A model generated the notes under the pieces. The model did no database searches and was not told the origin of the DNA. It saw only the letters and a program-made list of their open reading frames with translations. The position numbers were made by a program, and so were the translations under genes. From the NCBI RefSeq assembly GCF_028858535.1, contig NZ_JAPMOU010000030.1, positions 1-64,000 of the forward strand: a DNA stretch of 64,000 nt, given 5' to 3'. Of this stretch, positions 1 through 8,916 are shown piece by piece. How positions within the stretch are numbered: position 1 is the stretch's first letter; each line of letters starts with the position of its first letter. Source of the stretch: Spartinivicinus poritis (GTDB lineage: Bacteria > Pseudomonadota > Gammaproteobacteria > Pseudomonadales > Zooshikellaceae).

Positions 1-296
1 ATATTGTTGAGTCTTGTTGTGAGGCATGGAATGTATTTGTGAATAAGAAAAATAACATTAAAAGCTTGTGCTCCAGGTGCTGGGCTGTTTTAACAAGCTA
101 ATAAACAGGATTGGTATAAAGCACCATTTGTTTGGATAGGCGTTGTCAACAAGGTTACCTAACTCATTGAATGTAGATAAGTTTTATAGCAAGTTTCTTT
201 CAGGTGGTTGCAAATTAAACAGTGTTGACATAATATGTCTCCGCCAGGGTCATGAATGGCCCTGTTGAAGCTGGATGATATGAAGGAGGTACGCCT
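1..296. other. Leader region upstream of first gene
   Basis: No credible coding frame is visible. An inverted repeat (AGCTTGT near 63-69 and ACAAGCT near 94-100) could form a weak stem. A strong ribosome binding site, AAGGAGGT at 283-290, lies 6 bases before the GTG at 297 and belongs to the next gene. Whether an upstream gene ends just outside the window cannot be told. Confidence 0.5.
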
Positions 297-1049
297 GTGC
301 GAACGAAAAGCTCAACTCATAAGTTGATAAACTGGTCTTTTTATATTTGTAGTATTTTATTGATAGCTGCTTTTTGGTTTCGAAATGATTTTGCGCCTCG
401 TTCTGAATTTCAGTTTGTTAGTGATATTGATGAACCCCCAATACAACAGCGAACAAGCAAAGATTCATTTAATATTTATAAGAATGATGTGATGTATAAA
501 GTGGAGCCTAAGTATGAATATGAATTAACTGGGCTAGTAGTTTCTTATAACCATCATGATGGTAAGTTTGGTTCCCATAAACGCTGGAGTGACCATATAA
601 ATGTTGCAGACTTATGTATGGTATGGGGTGATAATGCTAAAAAACTAGACTTAAATAAGTTTGAATTTTGGAATGGTGAATTTACTTGCAATATTCAAAC
701 AAATGATTATGTGCAATATAAGCTATTTAAAAATAATGAGTTATCCAATAATCATTTAATAGCTGACAATGAAATGATTCGTGATGCTATTAAAGATGTA
801 AAAATTGGTGATCAAATAAAAGTTAAAGGCTGGTTGTCTGAATATTCTAATCATCTAGGTGGTTCGCGTGGTACTAGTACTACCCGTGATGATACTGGTA
901 ATGGCGCTTGCGAAACTATTTATGTTAGTGATTTTCAAATTATTAGTAGCATGAAAACGGGTTGGCGTACTTTATTGGATATTTCATTAATAGGTACAAT
1001 TTTAAGTGCATTAGCTTGGTGTGTGGGCGTATTCCGAGGTGCATTTTAA
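297..1049 (+). CDS. Hypothetical membrane-anchored protein
   Basis: I do not recognise this 250-residue protein. It begins with GTG, and the perfect AAGGAGGT 6 bases upstream makes the start convincing. A hydrophobic helix at about residues 14-27 and another at about 226-247 bracket a polar domain of roughly 200 residues, so the middle is probably extracytoplasmic with both ends in the membrane. The central part contains three cysteines (in LCMVWG, FTCNIQ and GACETI), which could form disulfides in the periplasm. A region around 160-185 (IKIGDQIKVKGWLSEY-like) resembles a small beta-barrel of the OB type, but this is only an impression. The gene stands alone and is followed by a hairpin terminator; the next gene converges on it. 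Confidence 0.7.
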   Translation: MRTKSSTHKLINWSFYICSILLIAAFWFRNDFAPRSEFQFVSDIDEPPIQQRTSKDSFNIYKNDVMYKVEPKYEYELTGLVVSYNHHDGKFGSHKRWSDHINVADLCMVWGDNAKKLDLNKFEFWNGEFTCNIQTNDYVQYKLFKNNELSNNHLIADNEMIRDAIKDVKIGDQIKVKGWLSEYSNHLGGSRGTSTTRDDTGNGACETIYVSDFQIISSMKTGWRTLLDISLIGTILSALAWCVGVFRGAF

Positions 1050-1053
1050 TCTT

Positions 1054-1095
1054 AAGCTCCTGGTTGCTCCTGATAGAATAACAGGAGCTTTTATT
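1054..1095. terminator. Hairpin terminator between convergent genes
   Basis: AAGCTCCTG at 1054-1062 pairs with CAGGAGCTT at 1082-1090, a 9-bp perfect stem with a loop of 19 bases, followed by TTATTATTTT. It sits between the stop of the gene ending at 1049 and the stop of the minus-strand gene at 1099, so it may serve both. Confidence 0.75.
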
Positions 1096-1098
1096 ATT

Positions 1099-2049
1099 TT
1101 AAATTTTATTCCAATCTCTCGATCTTAAAATTCCTGTTTGATAATACATCGAAACCTGCTCGATAAAATCGCGAAAATCTTCATTTTCATCAACAATACG
1201 GTTAGCAGATTGCCAGTCAACTTCGGGTCTGGCTCTGGCGGGTAAAAGTATTTCACTTTCAAAAGGATTTTCTGTGACGAGCAAAATCACCCCAATACCA
1301 TGCAAAGCTGATAACATTCTTAGCTCTTGTTCAACTAAAGTATCTGCAATACTGGTGGTGACCAGGTAACCTTCATTGGCCCAGCTGGAATTAGATACAG
1401 CCTGGAAAAATGACTTACGCACAGTAGCTCGGGTTAATTCGCGCTTTACCTCGAACGCCCAAAGCCGAACACTCTGGCTGCCACCTTGCCGAACACAGGT
1501 TTGCACCAGCTCATTCCAGCCTTTTGCTACTGGCTCCATAGCCACTATATCTGGATGTAACCAGTGATTGCCACCACTGCCACGGCTGTTTCGAGAGCGC
1601 TTTTCATCAATCCGTAAGCAATACAGGTGATGTTCACTTTTTAAATACTGAACCAGTAGTGGATACAGCTCTACTTCCGCCAATATTTGTTGTTGGGTGA
1701 TAACCTCAATGGCGGCATCTTCGTCATCCAAATCTGAATCATGCCACTCAGGCTCTTCTTCCTCTTCGTTGGCGTTCACTTCAAACCAATATACTCTAGG
1801 CCTGGGCTTATCCTGCCAATGGATTTTATTATCTTGACGTAAAATACTGGCTTTTTGGGCGCCAATTTCAGCCACAATCTGCTGCAAAAAGGCTTTGTCG
1901 TCACTAAAACGAGGATTAGAGCGTTTATCTAAATAGTCTTCTGGATAGCGCGCAATAATAGCCTCAGCAATCTGCCGGGCAGTGAATTTTTCACCTGGAT
2001 TTTCTTTTAAAAACTCAGCTACTTTCTGCGACTGGGAAACCCTACTCAT
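1099..2049 (-). CDS. HrgA-like (COG2958) protein, putative nuclease
   Basis: This protein of about 316 residues matches my memory of the HrgA/COG2958 family, found in some species next to restriction-modification genes; its biochemical role is not established. The N-terminus (about residues 1-90) looks like a HARE-type winged helix (FTARQIAEAIIARYP). A very acidic linker follows (EEEEEPEWHDSDLDDEDAA). The C-terminal half carries HPD, then after 32 residues F-E-V-K, and an upstream conserved-looking Glu (VELYPLL). That spacing fits a PD-(D/E)XK nuclease core, which is my inference. I prefer the ATG at 2049; an in-frame TTG at 2061 is possible, but it lies 7 bases from a repeat element that fills the upstream region, so the native promoter may have been displaced. 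No methylase or restriction partner is nearby. Confidence 0.75.
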   Translation of the reverse strand: MSRVSQSQKVAEFLKENPGEKFTARQIAEAIIARYPEDYLDKRSNPRFSDDKAFLQQIVAEIGAQKASILRQDNKIHWQDKPRPRVYWFEVNANEEEEEPEWHDSDLDDEDAAIEVITQQQILAEVELYPLLVQYLKSEHHLYCLRIDEKRSRNSRGSGGNHWLHPDIVAMEPVAKGWNELVQTCVRQGGSQSVRLWAFEVKRELTRATVRKSFFQAVSNSSWANEGYLVTTSIADTLVEQELRMLSALHGIGVILLVTENPFESEILLPARARPEVDWQSANRIVDENEDFRDFIEQVSMYYQTGILRSRDWNKI

Positions 2050-2067
2050 ATTACATATCAACAGTTG

Positions 2068-2195
2068 TATACTCTTCGCGAATGATCTTTAGGCTTTGTT
2101 ACCATCGCTCGTCACCCTAGTCACTTAGCTTATCTAAGCTCCTAGGGCTTCCTCACTTGGTGGCCTCGCCTAAATAATCCTTCACTGTGAGTATA
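2068..2195 (-). repeat. Palindromic MITE-like element, TATAC-ended, copy B
   Basis: Read on the minus strand, this 128-bp stretch aligns along its length with the element at 42552-42677. Shared blocks include TTTAGGCGAGGCCACCAAGT (copy A: TTTAGGTGAGGCCATCAAGT), a central CCC...GGG stem and GACGAGCGATGGTAACAAAG (copy A: GAGGAGCGATGATAACAAAA). Both ends begin with TATAC on opposite strands, giving imperfect terminal inverted repeats of about 27 bp. No protein is encoded. It lies directly upstream of the HrgA-like gene. Confidence 0.75.
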
Positions 2196-2200
2196 TTTTT

Positions 2201-2228
2201 ACACCTAAAAATGATTTGCGTAGATATA
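2201..2228 (+). repeat. Solitary terminal repeat of the TATACCC element
   Basis: The sequence ACCTAAAAATGATTTGCG followed by TAGATATA matches the 3' terminal repeat of the element at 42552-42677 (ACCTAAAAATGATTCGCG then ACGGGTATA). It lies 5 bases beyond copy B in the opposite orientation, as if a second element had been truncated there or one element nested in another. Confidence 0.6.
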
Positions 2229-2384
2229 TTCTTAATTAGAAAGGTTATTTTTCACCAGATAAGGGAAATCTGCAAGCGGTCAAATGGAGAGAATATTTTA
2301 GAGGCTGTCGCAATGGGGAAATTTAGCTTGGTGCTTTTGGCTCCCTGTTGATCAAAGGAGGATTAGAGCTATGGCACCATCTAG

Positions 2385-2420
2385 CTTCCCCCTTTGAAAA
2401 AGGGGGATTGAGGGGGATTT
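2385..2420 (+). repeat. GC-rich palindromic intergenic repeat, copy 1
   Basis: CCCCCTTTGAAAAAGGGGG forms a perfect short hairpin and is followed by ATTGAGGGGGATTT. The same design, in inverted orientation, is at 2465-2499 and again at 62799-62833. Small elements of the form CCCCCTTT...AAAGGGGG plus a second G-run are scattered between genes in many bacteria; here they stand out strongly against the AT-rich background. Confidence 0.75.
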
Positions 2421-2464
2421 TTACAAGTAAATAAAGTGGAGAAGCTCAAAACTATGGTCACTTT

Positions 2465-2499
2465 AAATCCCCCCTAGCCCCCCTTTATCAAAGGGGGGA
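2465..2499 (-). repeat. GC-rich palindromic intergenic repeat, copy 2
   Basis: On the minus strand this reads CCCCCCTTTGATAAAGGGGG, then GCTAGGGGGGATTT, the same design as the copy at 2385-2420 but pointing the other way. The two copies face each other across about 44 bp, so together they could form a large stem in a transcript. Confidence 0.75.
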
Positions 2500-2553
2500 A
2501 ACAGCTTTCGCGACAACTTGAAGGGGAGGAAGAAGTTTTTGAAACAGCCTCGA

Positions 2554-3186
2554 TCAACCACCTATCGATAAGCCATACTCTTCACTAGCATCTACCAGCC
2601 ACCGCCATAGATAGTCAGCGAAGCTACGTCTTACCACTAGTTCAAAGTAGTTATCTTCTATCCTGCGGATTAATGCAGTAGATTTGGCTAAAGTGGTTTG
2701 CACGCCTTTACCGACAGGGAAATTCCGTAAATGTACGTCATATCCCGTAGATTTCTGCAATACCTGCTCAGCATTTGTTCCAGACAAGTGAAGAATGGTT
2801 TGGCCGCCACTAACGTCGACAACTAAATAGTGGCCATGCAGGTGTTCATGCAGCTCTTTTTCTATTTGAGCCTCAGAACCACCATCTACCAAAATTAACC
2901 ACTCATCAGGCCCTAACCATTGCACGACAGCTGTTTTGCTTTGGCTGCTTTGATGAGGCTGGGTGGGTAATGCTACGCCAAGGGCTTTTTCCACCCCCTT
3001 GGAAAATAGCTCATTATTAGGGTCACCTCGTAAAATAAGGTGACCTTGTAATGCCAGTTCTTTTAACTGCACCCCGCCTTGAAGCTGATTGGCAGGCTTA
3101 GCAGGTAAACCCAAATGGTGGAGCGGTGACTCTGCTCGTACGGCCAATTGCTGGTCATTAAATACGTCATCAGCGACTCTAGACAT
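2554..3186 (-). CDS. soxG: Sarcosine oxidase gamma subunit
   Basis: SoxG is the small structural subunit of heterotetrameric sarcosine oxidase, which converts sarcosine, tetrahydrofolate and oxygen to glycine, methylene-tetrahydrofolate and hydrogen peroxide in the cytoplasm. The 210-residue protein has the expected length and a GcvT-like fold pattern: LGPDEWLILVDGG near residue 90, then VVDVSGGQTILHLSG and the late FELVVRRSFADYLWRWLVDA. Its ATG overlaps the end of soxA by 8 bases, so the two are translationally coupled. It is the last gene of the soxBDAG operon. Its stop codon lies two bases from a repeat-rich intergenic segment, but the C-terminus looks intact. Confidence 0.93.
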   Translation of the reverse strand: MSRVADDVFNDQQLAVRAESPLHHLGLPAKPANQLQGGVQLKELALQGHLILRGDPNNELFSKGVEKALGVALPTQPHQSSQSKTAVVQWLGPDEWLILVDGGSEAQIEKELHEHLHGHYLVVDVSGGQTILHLSGTNAEQVLQKSTGYDVHLRNFPVGKGVQTTLAKSTALIRRIEDNYFELVVRRSFADYLWRWLVDASEEYGLSIGG

Positions 3187-6100
3187 TTTGGCGCTCTCCT
3201 TTGGGATCTAAAAATATAGGTGAACAGATTTCAGCTTCAATAGTGCGACCATCTGCTAATGGTGCAAAAACAGTCTCACCCATTTTCTGGTGGCCACCTT
3301 TTACCACTGCTAATGCCATCGAATAGCCCAGGCAAGCACTTTGATAGCTACTGGTTACATGGCCAACCATAGCCATTGGCTTGGGCTGATCAGGATTGAG
3401 TACTAGTTGGGCACCTTCAGGCAAAACGGCATTAGGATCTTTTGGCTTGAGGCCCACAAACTGTTTGCGATCAACTCGAATGCAGTCACTACGGTCCATC
3501 GAGCGTTTGCCTAAGAAACTGAACGGCTTGTTTTTGCCAACAGCCCAGTCCATCCCTAAGTCATAAGGAGTGACGGAACCATCAGTATCCTGGCCAACAA
3601 CAATAAACCCTTTTTCTGCCCGTAAGACGTGCATGGTTTCAGTGCCGTAAGGGGTAATGCCAAACTCGGCACCAGCAGCCATCACTTGTTCCCACACATA
3701 ATGGCCATAGTTGGCTTGCACATTGATCTCGAAAGACAGTTCACCAGTAAAACTGATCCGGAACACTCGAGCTTTTACACCAGCAACGGTTGCTTCTTTC
3801 CAGCTCATAAATGGGAAGGCTTCGTTGGAAAGGTCTATGTCGTTACAGATTTTCTCCAGCACTTTACGGCTGTTAGGGCCAGACATGGAAATAGTCGCCC
3901 AGTGATCAGTCACAGAGTTGAAGTAAACTTCCAGCTCAGGCCATTCAGTTTGATGCCAGTTTTCCAGCCATTCCAGCACCCCTGCGGCACCACCAGAAGT
4001 AGTGGTTAATAAGAAGTGGTTTTCACCCAAGCAGGAGTTAACCCCATCATCGAATACCATCCCGTCTTCTTTCAGCATTAAGCCGTAACGACAACGACCG
4101 ACAGCCAGCTTGCTCCAAGCATTGGTGTAAATGCGGTTGAGGAATTCGCGAGCATCAGGCCCTTGAATGTCGATTTTGCCCAGAGTTGATGCGTCTAAAA
4201 CACCTACACTATTTCGCGTAGCCAGGCACTCACGGGCAACAGCCTCATGCATGGTTTCCCCTGGTTTTGGGTAATACCATGGGCGCTTCCATTGGCCAAC
4301 ATCCTCAAATAGTGCGCCATTTGCCTCATGCCAGCTATGCATGGCGGTGTAGCGCTTAGGATCAAACAGCTCACCCACTTCACGGCCAGTTAAAGCGCCA
4401 AAAGTAGTGGGGGTGTATGAAGGGCGGAATATAGTAGTACCCGTTTCAGCCAGCGTTTTGCCTAAAGCCTTCGCTAAAACTGCCATCCCGTTGATGTTAC
4501 CCAACTTGCCCTGGTCAGTTCCAAAACCCATGGCGGTATAACGTTTGACATGCTCTACTGACTCGAAGCCTTCTCGGGCTGCCAGTTCGATAGCTGCAGC
4601 AGTGACATCCGTTTGATAATCAACAAACTGCTTAGGCGCTCGGCTGGGTGGTTGATGGTGTGGAATGTGAAATAAAAGTTGGCCTTGTTCGATGCTAGGC
4701 TCATTGGTTTTAGGCAGCTCGATTGCTTGATCACCTTTACCAAAACCGGACTCAATCGCTGCTTGCAGACCAGTATCAGCCCCTTCTTGTAAGGCTTTCT
4801 CCAGTGAATAAGTACCTTGTATGCCACCTACACACCATTGCGCCTGATGGGTTTCGCCTGGTACAAAGCCACCTATATCATCACGCCAAACTGGTCGACT
4901 GCCAGTGTGACAGCTTAGGTGGACTATTGGGCTCCAGCCACCAGAGCTAGCAACCGTATCGCACTCATATTGCTCAGCACTGCCAGTCAGTTGCTGGCCA
5001 TCAGCACTTAATGATGCTACTTCAACGGCTTTAACTCGCTTGCTGCCTTTAACATTGATTACGCCATGCCCGGTAAGAACACGGATACCTTTGCTGATAG
5101 CCTGCTTGACTAACTCACCTTGAGGATTGGCACGGGTGTCAACAATCAGTACGACTTCGCGACCAGTGGCTTGCCAATCAAGCGCTGTTTGGTAGGCATA
5201 ATCATTGGTTGTCATTAGCACCAGCTTGTTGCCAGGTACTACGCCATAACGATTAATGTAGGTAGTCACTGCAGAAGCTAGCATGCAGCCAGGGCGATCA
5301 TTATTACCGAATACCAGAGGGCGCTCTTGAGCACCTGCTGCGAGGATAACTTGGCTAGCACGAACATTGTGTAGCCGTTGTCGAACACCAGGCTGATTCT
5401 CGCCGACGTGATCAGTACAGCGCTCCACAAGTGCTACCAAGTTGTGATCATAATAACCAAGTGCAGTGGTGCGATTTAGTAAGGTAACATTGGCCAAGGA
5501 GCCTAGCTCACCAATAACCTTGCTGACCCATTGGCTGGCAGGTTGTCCATCAAGAGTCTCTGTGTTGTTGAGTAAATAACCGCCCCACTCAGACTGCTCG
5601 TCTGCCAAAATAACTCTTGCTCCAGCCCTTGCAGCAGCAAGAGCAGCAGCTAAACCAGCAGGTCCACCCCCAACAACTAACACATCACAATGGTGGTGCA
5701 TTTTGTCGTAGCGGTCTGGATCTGTTTCCTGTGGGACTCGGCCTAGACCAGCTGCTTTACGAATATATTTTTCGTAGGTTAGCCACTGGCTTTCAGGGTA
5801 CATAAAGGTTTTGTAGTAGAAGCCGGGAGGCATCATTTTTCCGCCCAGCTTGCCTACCAGCCCCATCACATCATTTTCAGCAGAAGGCCAGCCAGCAACG
5901 CTTTCGCAAACCAGCCCATCATAAAGCTCAGTTTGGGTTGCTCTTAAATTAGGAATGCTAGTAGCTTCCGTGCTGCCGACTTGCAAGATGGCATTTGGCT
6001 CTTCAGAGCCTACGCCGACAATGCCTCGTGGTCGGCTGTATTTAAAACTGCGGCCGACAATATCTACACCATTGGCTAATAGAGCTGATGCAATGGTGTC

Positions 6101-6199
6101 CCCTTCAAAGCCTTGATATTGCTGGCCATTGTAGGTAAAGCGAATGGAGTGGTTGCGGTTAACTCTGCCACCCTGATTTAAGCGATTAACTTGGCTCAC
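3179..6199 (-). CDS. soxA: Sarcosine oxidase alpha subunit
   Basis: At 1006 residues this is the usual size for SoxA, the large subunit that binds NAD and folate. The N-terminal 100 residues form the ferredoxin-like cap seen in this family (FTYNGQQYQGFEGDTIASALLANG). A dinucleotide-binding domain starts near residue 173 (VLVVGGGPAGLAAALAAARAG). The C-terminal 400 residues are a GcvT/aminomethyltransferase domain (ASTLGKIDIQGPDAREFLNR, then RAEKGFIVVGQDTDG), where methylene-tetrahydrofolate forms. The start codon is GTG at 6199, sharing one base with the soxD stop (TAGTG). Several unrelated frames inside this gene on both strands are open by chance. Confidence 0.96.
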   Translation of the reverse strand: MSQVNRLNQGGRVNRNHSIRFTYNGQQYQGFEGDTIASALLANGVDIVGRSFKYSRPRGIVGVGSEEPNAILQVGSTEATSIPNLRATQTELYDGLVCESVAGWPSAENDVMGLVGKLGGKMMPPGFYYKTFMYPESQWLTYEKYIRKAAGLGRVPQETDPDRYDKMHHHCDVLVVGGGPAGLAAALAAARAGARVILADEQSEWGGYLLNNTETLDGQPASQWVSKVIGELGSLANVTLLNRTTALGYYDHNLVALVERCTDHVGENQPGVRQRLHNVRASQVILAAGAQERPLVFGNNDRPGCMLASAVTTYINRYGVVPGNKLVLMTTNDYAYQTALDWQATGREVVLIVDTRANPQGELVKQAISKGIRVLTGHGVINVKGSKRVKAVEVASLSADGQQLTGSAEQYECDTVASSGGWSPIVHLSCHTGSRPVWRDDIGGFVPGETHQAQWCVGGIQGTYSLEKALQEGADTGLQAAIESGFGKGDQAIELPKTNEPSIEQGQLLFHIPHHQPPSRAPKQFVDYQTDVTAAAIELAAREGFESVEHVKRYTAMGFGTDQGKLGNINGMAVLAKALGKTLAETGTTIFRPSYTPTTFGALTGREVGELFDPKRYTAMHSWHEANGALFEDVGQWKRPWYYPKPGETMHEAVARECLATRNSVGVLDASTLGKIDIQGPDAREFLNRIYTNAWSKLAVGRCRYGLMLKEDGMVFDDGVNSCLGENHFLLTTTSGGAAGVLEWLENWHQTEWPELEVYFNSVTDHWATISMSGPNSRKVLEKICNDIDLSNEAFPFMSWKEATVAGVKARVFRISFTGELSFEINVQANYGHYVWEQVMAAGAEFGITPYGTETMHVLRAEKGFIVVGQDTDGSVTPYDLGMDWAVGKNKPFSFLGKRSMDRSDCIRVDRKQFVGLKPKDPNAVLPEGAQLVLNPDQPKPMAMVGHVTSSYQSACLGYSMALAVVKGGHQKMGETVFAPLADGRTIEAEICSPIFLDPKGERQNV

Positions 6200-6492
6200 T
6201 ACTGCTCTCCCTCCGCTGTTACCTGAGGTTTATCCCCCATTTTGTAGCTTTCTAAAATTTGATAGGTCACGGTATTTCGCGTCACATTAAAAAATCGTCG
6301 ACAACCTGCAGTGTGATACCAGCGCTCATGATGCAGGCCCCGTGTGTTTTTACGGAAGAATAAATAGTCTCCCCACTCTTCATCAGAAAGCGATTCAGGA
6401 CTTTCTGGCCGGACAATATGTGCTTCCCCTGCATAATGAAACTCATCTTCTTCACGGGTTTCCTGGCAATAAGGACAGTGTATTTGCAACAT
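6199..6492 (-). CDS. soxD: Sarcosine oxidase delta subunit
   Basis: SoxD (97 residues) is the zinc-binding subunit of heterotetrameric sarcosine oxidase. It shows the family pattern: CPYC near residues 6-9, ARREDEF-like REEDEFHYAGEAHIVRPE, then the C-terminal RWYHTAGCRRFFNVTRNT with the third cysteine and histidine ligands. It sits between soxB and soxA, 15 bases downstream of soxB and overlapping the soxA start by one base, the standard soxBDAG order. Confidence 0.95.
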   Translation of the reverse strand: MLQIHCPYCQETREEDEFHYAGEAHIVRPESPESLSDEEWGDYLFFRKNTRGLHHERWYHTAGCRRFFNVTRNTVTYQILESYKMGDKPQVTAEGEQ

Positions 6493-6507
6493 CTTCAGTT
6501 CCCTCCG

Positions 6508-7758
6508 CTAGTGAGCTACGCCGGCAGCGCCGTGTTCATCAATTAAGTGGCCAGTGTAGAAGCGGTCGATATTGAATGGTGCCGCTAAAGTGTGTGGATT
6601 ATCGTTGGCGATGGTATGGGCAAATACATGACCAGAGCCTGGTGTTGCCTTAAAGCCACCAGTTCCCCAGCCACAGTTGAAATACAAGCCAGGAATATGA
6701 GTTTTACTGATAATGGGGCAAGCATCAGGACAGGTATCTACAATCCCACCCCAGTGGCGGTTCATCCGTACTCGACTGAAAATTGGGAACATTTCAACAA
6801 TGGCAGCAACCGTATGCTGGATAGTGGCAAAAGAACCGCGCTGACCATAGCCGTTATAGCTATCGATACCAGCACCAATAACCAGATCGCCTTTATCTGA
6901 CTGGCTGACATAGCCGTGTACGTGGTTAGACATAACCACAGTATCAAGAATTGGCTTGAGTGGTTCTGAAACCAAAGCTTGTAGCGGGTGGGATTCTAAC
7001 GGTAAGCGCATGCCTACCATTGAAGCTAACACCCCAGAGTTGCCTGCTACTACGCAGCCGACTTTTTTCGCACCAATAAAACCATTTTTGGTTTCAACCC
7101 CACAAACAGCGCCATTTTGTCGGCGGATACCTGTGACTTCCGTTTGCTGAATTAAATCAACACCTAAAGCATCAGCCGCTCTTGCAAAGCCCCATGCCAC
7201 AGCATCGTGACGGGCAACACCGCCGCGAGGTTGCCATGATGCGCCTAATACTGGATAACGAGCATTGGAGGAACAGTTAAGAATAGGAACCAGCTCTTGT
7301 ACTTGTTGGGTATTTAAGACTTCAGAATCAATGCCATTGAGACGGTTGGCATTTACCCGACGCTCGATATCCCGCATATCTTGCAAGGTATGGCCAAGGT
7401 TTAAAACCCCCCGTTGGCTGAACATCAGGTTATAGTTCAGGTCTTGTGATAAGCCTTCCCAGAGCTTTAAGGCGTGTTCATAAAGCAGTGCTGCTTCGTC
7501 CCATAAATAATTAGAGCGAACAATGGTGGTGTTACGTGCAGTATTGCCTCCTCCCAAGTAGCCTTTTTCAATAACAGCTACATTGGTAATGCCACACTCT
7601 TTGGCAAGATAATAAGCGGTTGCTAAACCATGGCCACCACCACCAATAATAACCACATCATAATTAGACTTGGGGGTGGGATTGCGCCATACCCGTTGCC
7701 AGTTTTCGTGGTAGCTTAAGGCATGCTTGAGCAGGCCAAAACCTGAGTACTTTTCCAT
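6508..7758 (-). CDS. soxB: Sarcosine oxidase beta subunit
   Basis: SoxB (416 residues) oxidises sarcosine using noncovalent FAD and a covalently bound FMN. The FAD motif is clear ([20 protein letters not shown], residues 34-53). The conserved RHDAVAWG places a histidine at residue 184, in the position that carries the covalent flavin in characterised SoxB proteins. The C-terminal segment [18 protein letters not shown] and [17 protein letters not shown] match the family. It is the first sox gene; the oxidoreductase gene gbcB lies 69 bases upstream in the same direction, so transcription may begin there. Confidence 0.96.
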   Translation of the reverse strand: MEKYSGFGLLKHALSYHENWQRVWRNPTPKSNYDVVIIGGGGHGLATAYYLAKECGITNVAVIEKGYLGGGNTARNTTIVRSNYLWDEAALLYEHALKLWEGLSQDLNYNLMFSQRGVLNLGHTLQDMRDIERRVNANRLNGIDSEVLNTQQVQELVPILNCSSNARYPVLGASWQPRGGVARHDAVAWGFARAADALGVDLIQQTEVTGIRRQNGAVCGVETKNGFIGAKKVGCVVAGNSGVLASMVGMRLPLESHPLQALVSEPLKPILDTVVMSNHVHGYVSQSDKGDLVIGAGIDSYNGYGQRGSFATIQHTVAAIVEMFPIFSRVRMNRHWGGIVDTCPDACPIISKTHIPGLYFNCGWGTGGFKATPGSGHVFAHTIANDNPHTLAAPFNIDRFYTGHLIDEHGAAGVAH

Positions 7759-7827
7759 ATCTTTACTTACCTACTCGCTTAATTCACACAGTCTTGATAG
7801 AAAACAGGTGTTGTGTATAAAAATGGT

Positions 7828-8916
7828 TTAGAAATCGACAACAACATTGCCTTGAGGGACACTACAGCAGCTTAAAATGTAGCCTTCTGCAATATCTTCA
7901 TCGGTAATACCACCGCTGTGATTCATAGTGACATCGCCAGACTTTTTCAGGACTTTACAAGTACCACAAAGCCCCATACCACATGCTCTGGGCATGTGTA
8001 AGCCAACCTTACCGGCAGCTTGGTGAATGGTTTCACCTGGTAAAATCTCGGCAGTTTTGCTGGATGCAGCAAATTCAACTGTAATGAGTTCTGACTCATC
8101 TATTGTTGCTTCTATATAGGTAGCTGCATCTTCTGGGTTTTCTTCTGGGGTAGTGATAAAGCTTTCTTCATGGTACCGACTCATGTCGAAACCAATTTCT
8201 TGCAACATCTGCTGAACAGCAGCCATATAGGGGCCAGGGCCACAACAGAAAATTTCACGCTCTAGCAGGTCTGGGGTGGTTGCATCAAGAATATTGTTAT
8301 GTAAAAAGCCACGATAGCCGTACCAGCTTTGGCCAGGTTCAATCTTTTCGCAAATAACGACCAATTTAAAATTGGGCATTACTGCATCTAGTCTGTTCAG
8401 CTCTTCTAAAAATAAAATATCGGCGGGTGTTCTGGCGCTGTGAATAAAAACCACATCCACATTGGCCATGGTATCAGCCCACCAGCGTGCCATGGACATT
8501 ACTGGCGTAATGCCAACGCCACCAGACAGTAGCAGTACTTTTTCGGCAGGGTAGTCGATGCTGGTAAAAATACCGGCTGGGCCCTGAATATCAAGGGTGT
8601 CTCCTACACTCAAGTTGTCGTGTAGCCAGTTTGACACAAGTCCATCAGGTACCTGCTTAACAGCAATGGCAAAGCAATAAGGGCGCGAAGGTGAAGTCAC
8701 AATGGTGTAGCAACGTTGTACAGGCTTACCATTGATAGTTAGATTTAACGTTACAAATTGCCCAGGCTTGAAGTGAAATAGCATTGGGTTATCAGCCTGA
8801 AACCAAAATGACATCACGTCATGAGTTTCTGGAATCACAGCCACACAACGCACATTTAATGTGCTACCTGGCTGCCATACATCTGATGTTGCTGGATTGG
8901 CGAAGGTTTGAGTCAT
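7828..8916 (-). CDS. gbcB: Glycine betaine monooxygenase reductase subunit (GbcB-like)
   Basis: This 362-residue flavin/iron-sulfur reductase probably passes NADH electrons to the Rieske oxygenase encoded divergently at 9307; the pair would demethylate glycine betaine to dimethylglycine. Domain order is an FAD-binding barrel (residues 20-115, with RCYTIVTSP), an NAD domain (LLLSGGVGITPVMSMARWW, 130-230, and CCGPGPYM), and a C-terminal plant-type 2Fe-2S ferredoxin with Cys312, Cys317, Cys320 and Cys350. The same layout occurs in ferredoxin reductases for other Rieske oxygenases; the assignment to betaine rests mainly on the gbcA and sox neighbours. Confidence 0.85.
   Translation of the reverse strand: MTQTFANPATSDVWQPGSTLNVRCVAVIPETHDVMSFWFQADNPMLFHFKPGQFVTLNLTINGKPVQRCYTIVTSPSRPYCFAIAVKQVPDGLVSNWLHDNLSVGDTLDIQGPAGIFTSIDYPAEKVLLLSGGVGITPVMSMARWWADTMANVDVVFIHSARTPADILFLEELNRLDAVMPNFKLVVICEKIEPGQSWYGYRGFLHNNILDATTPDLLEREIFCCGPGPYMAAVQQMLQEIGFDMSRYHEESFITTPEENPEDAATYIEATIDESELITVEFAASSKTAEILPGETIHQAAGKVGLHMPRACGMGLCGTCKVLKKSGDVTMNHSGGITDEDIAEGYILSCCSVPQGNVVVDF

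Larger units (their letters stand above)
2301..2551. repeat. Possible composite repeat with GAGGCTGT ends
   Basis: GAGGCTGT at 2301-2308 is matched in inverted orientation by ACAGCCTC at 2544-2551, and the adjoining bases continue the similarity (GAGGCTGTCGCAA against GAGGCTGTTTCAA). The 251-bp interval contains the GC-rich palindromes at 2385 and 2465 and no open frame. Its right edge is only two bases from the stop codon of soxG. It could be a MITE-like unit, but I have only one copy to judge from. Confidence 0.4.

Noticed and set aside
2385-2499. CRISPR-like repeats
   Set aside because: Only two copies in inverted orientation with no regular spacers, and no cas genes nearby.
3629-5805. 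Plus- and minus-strand open frames inside soxA
   Set aside because: soxA reads as one intact 1006-residue protein with all domains, so these frames are accidental.
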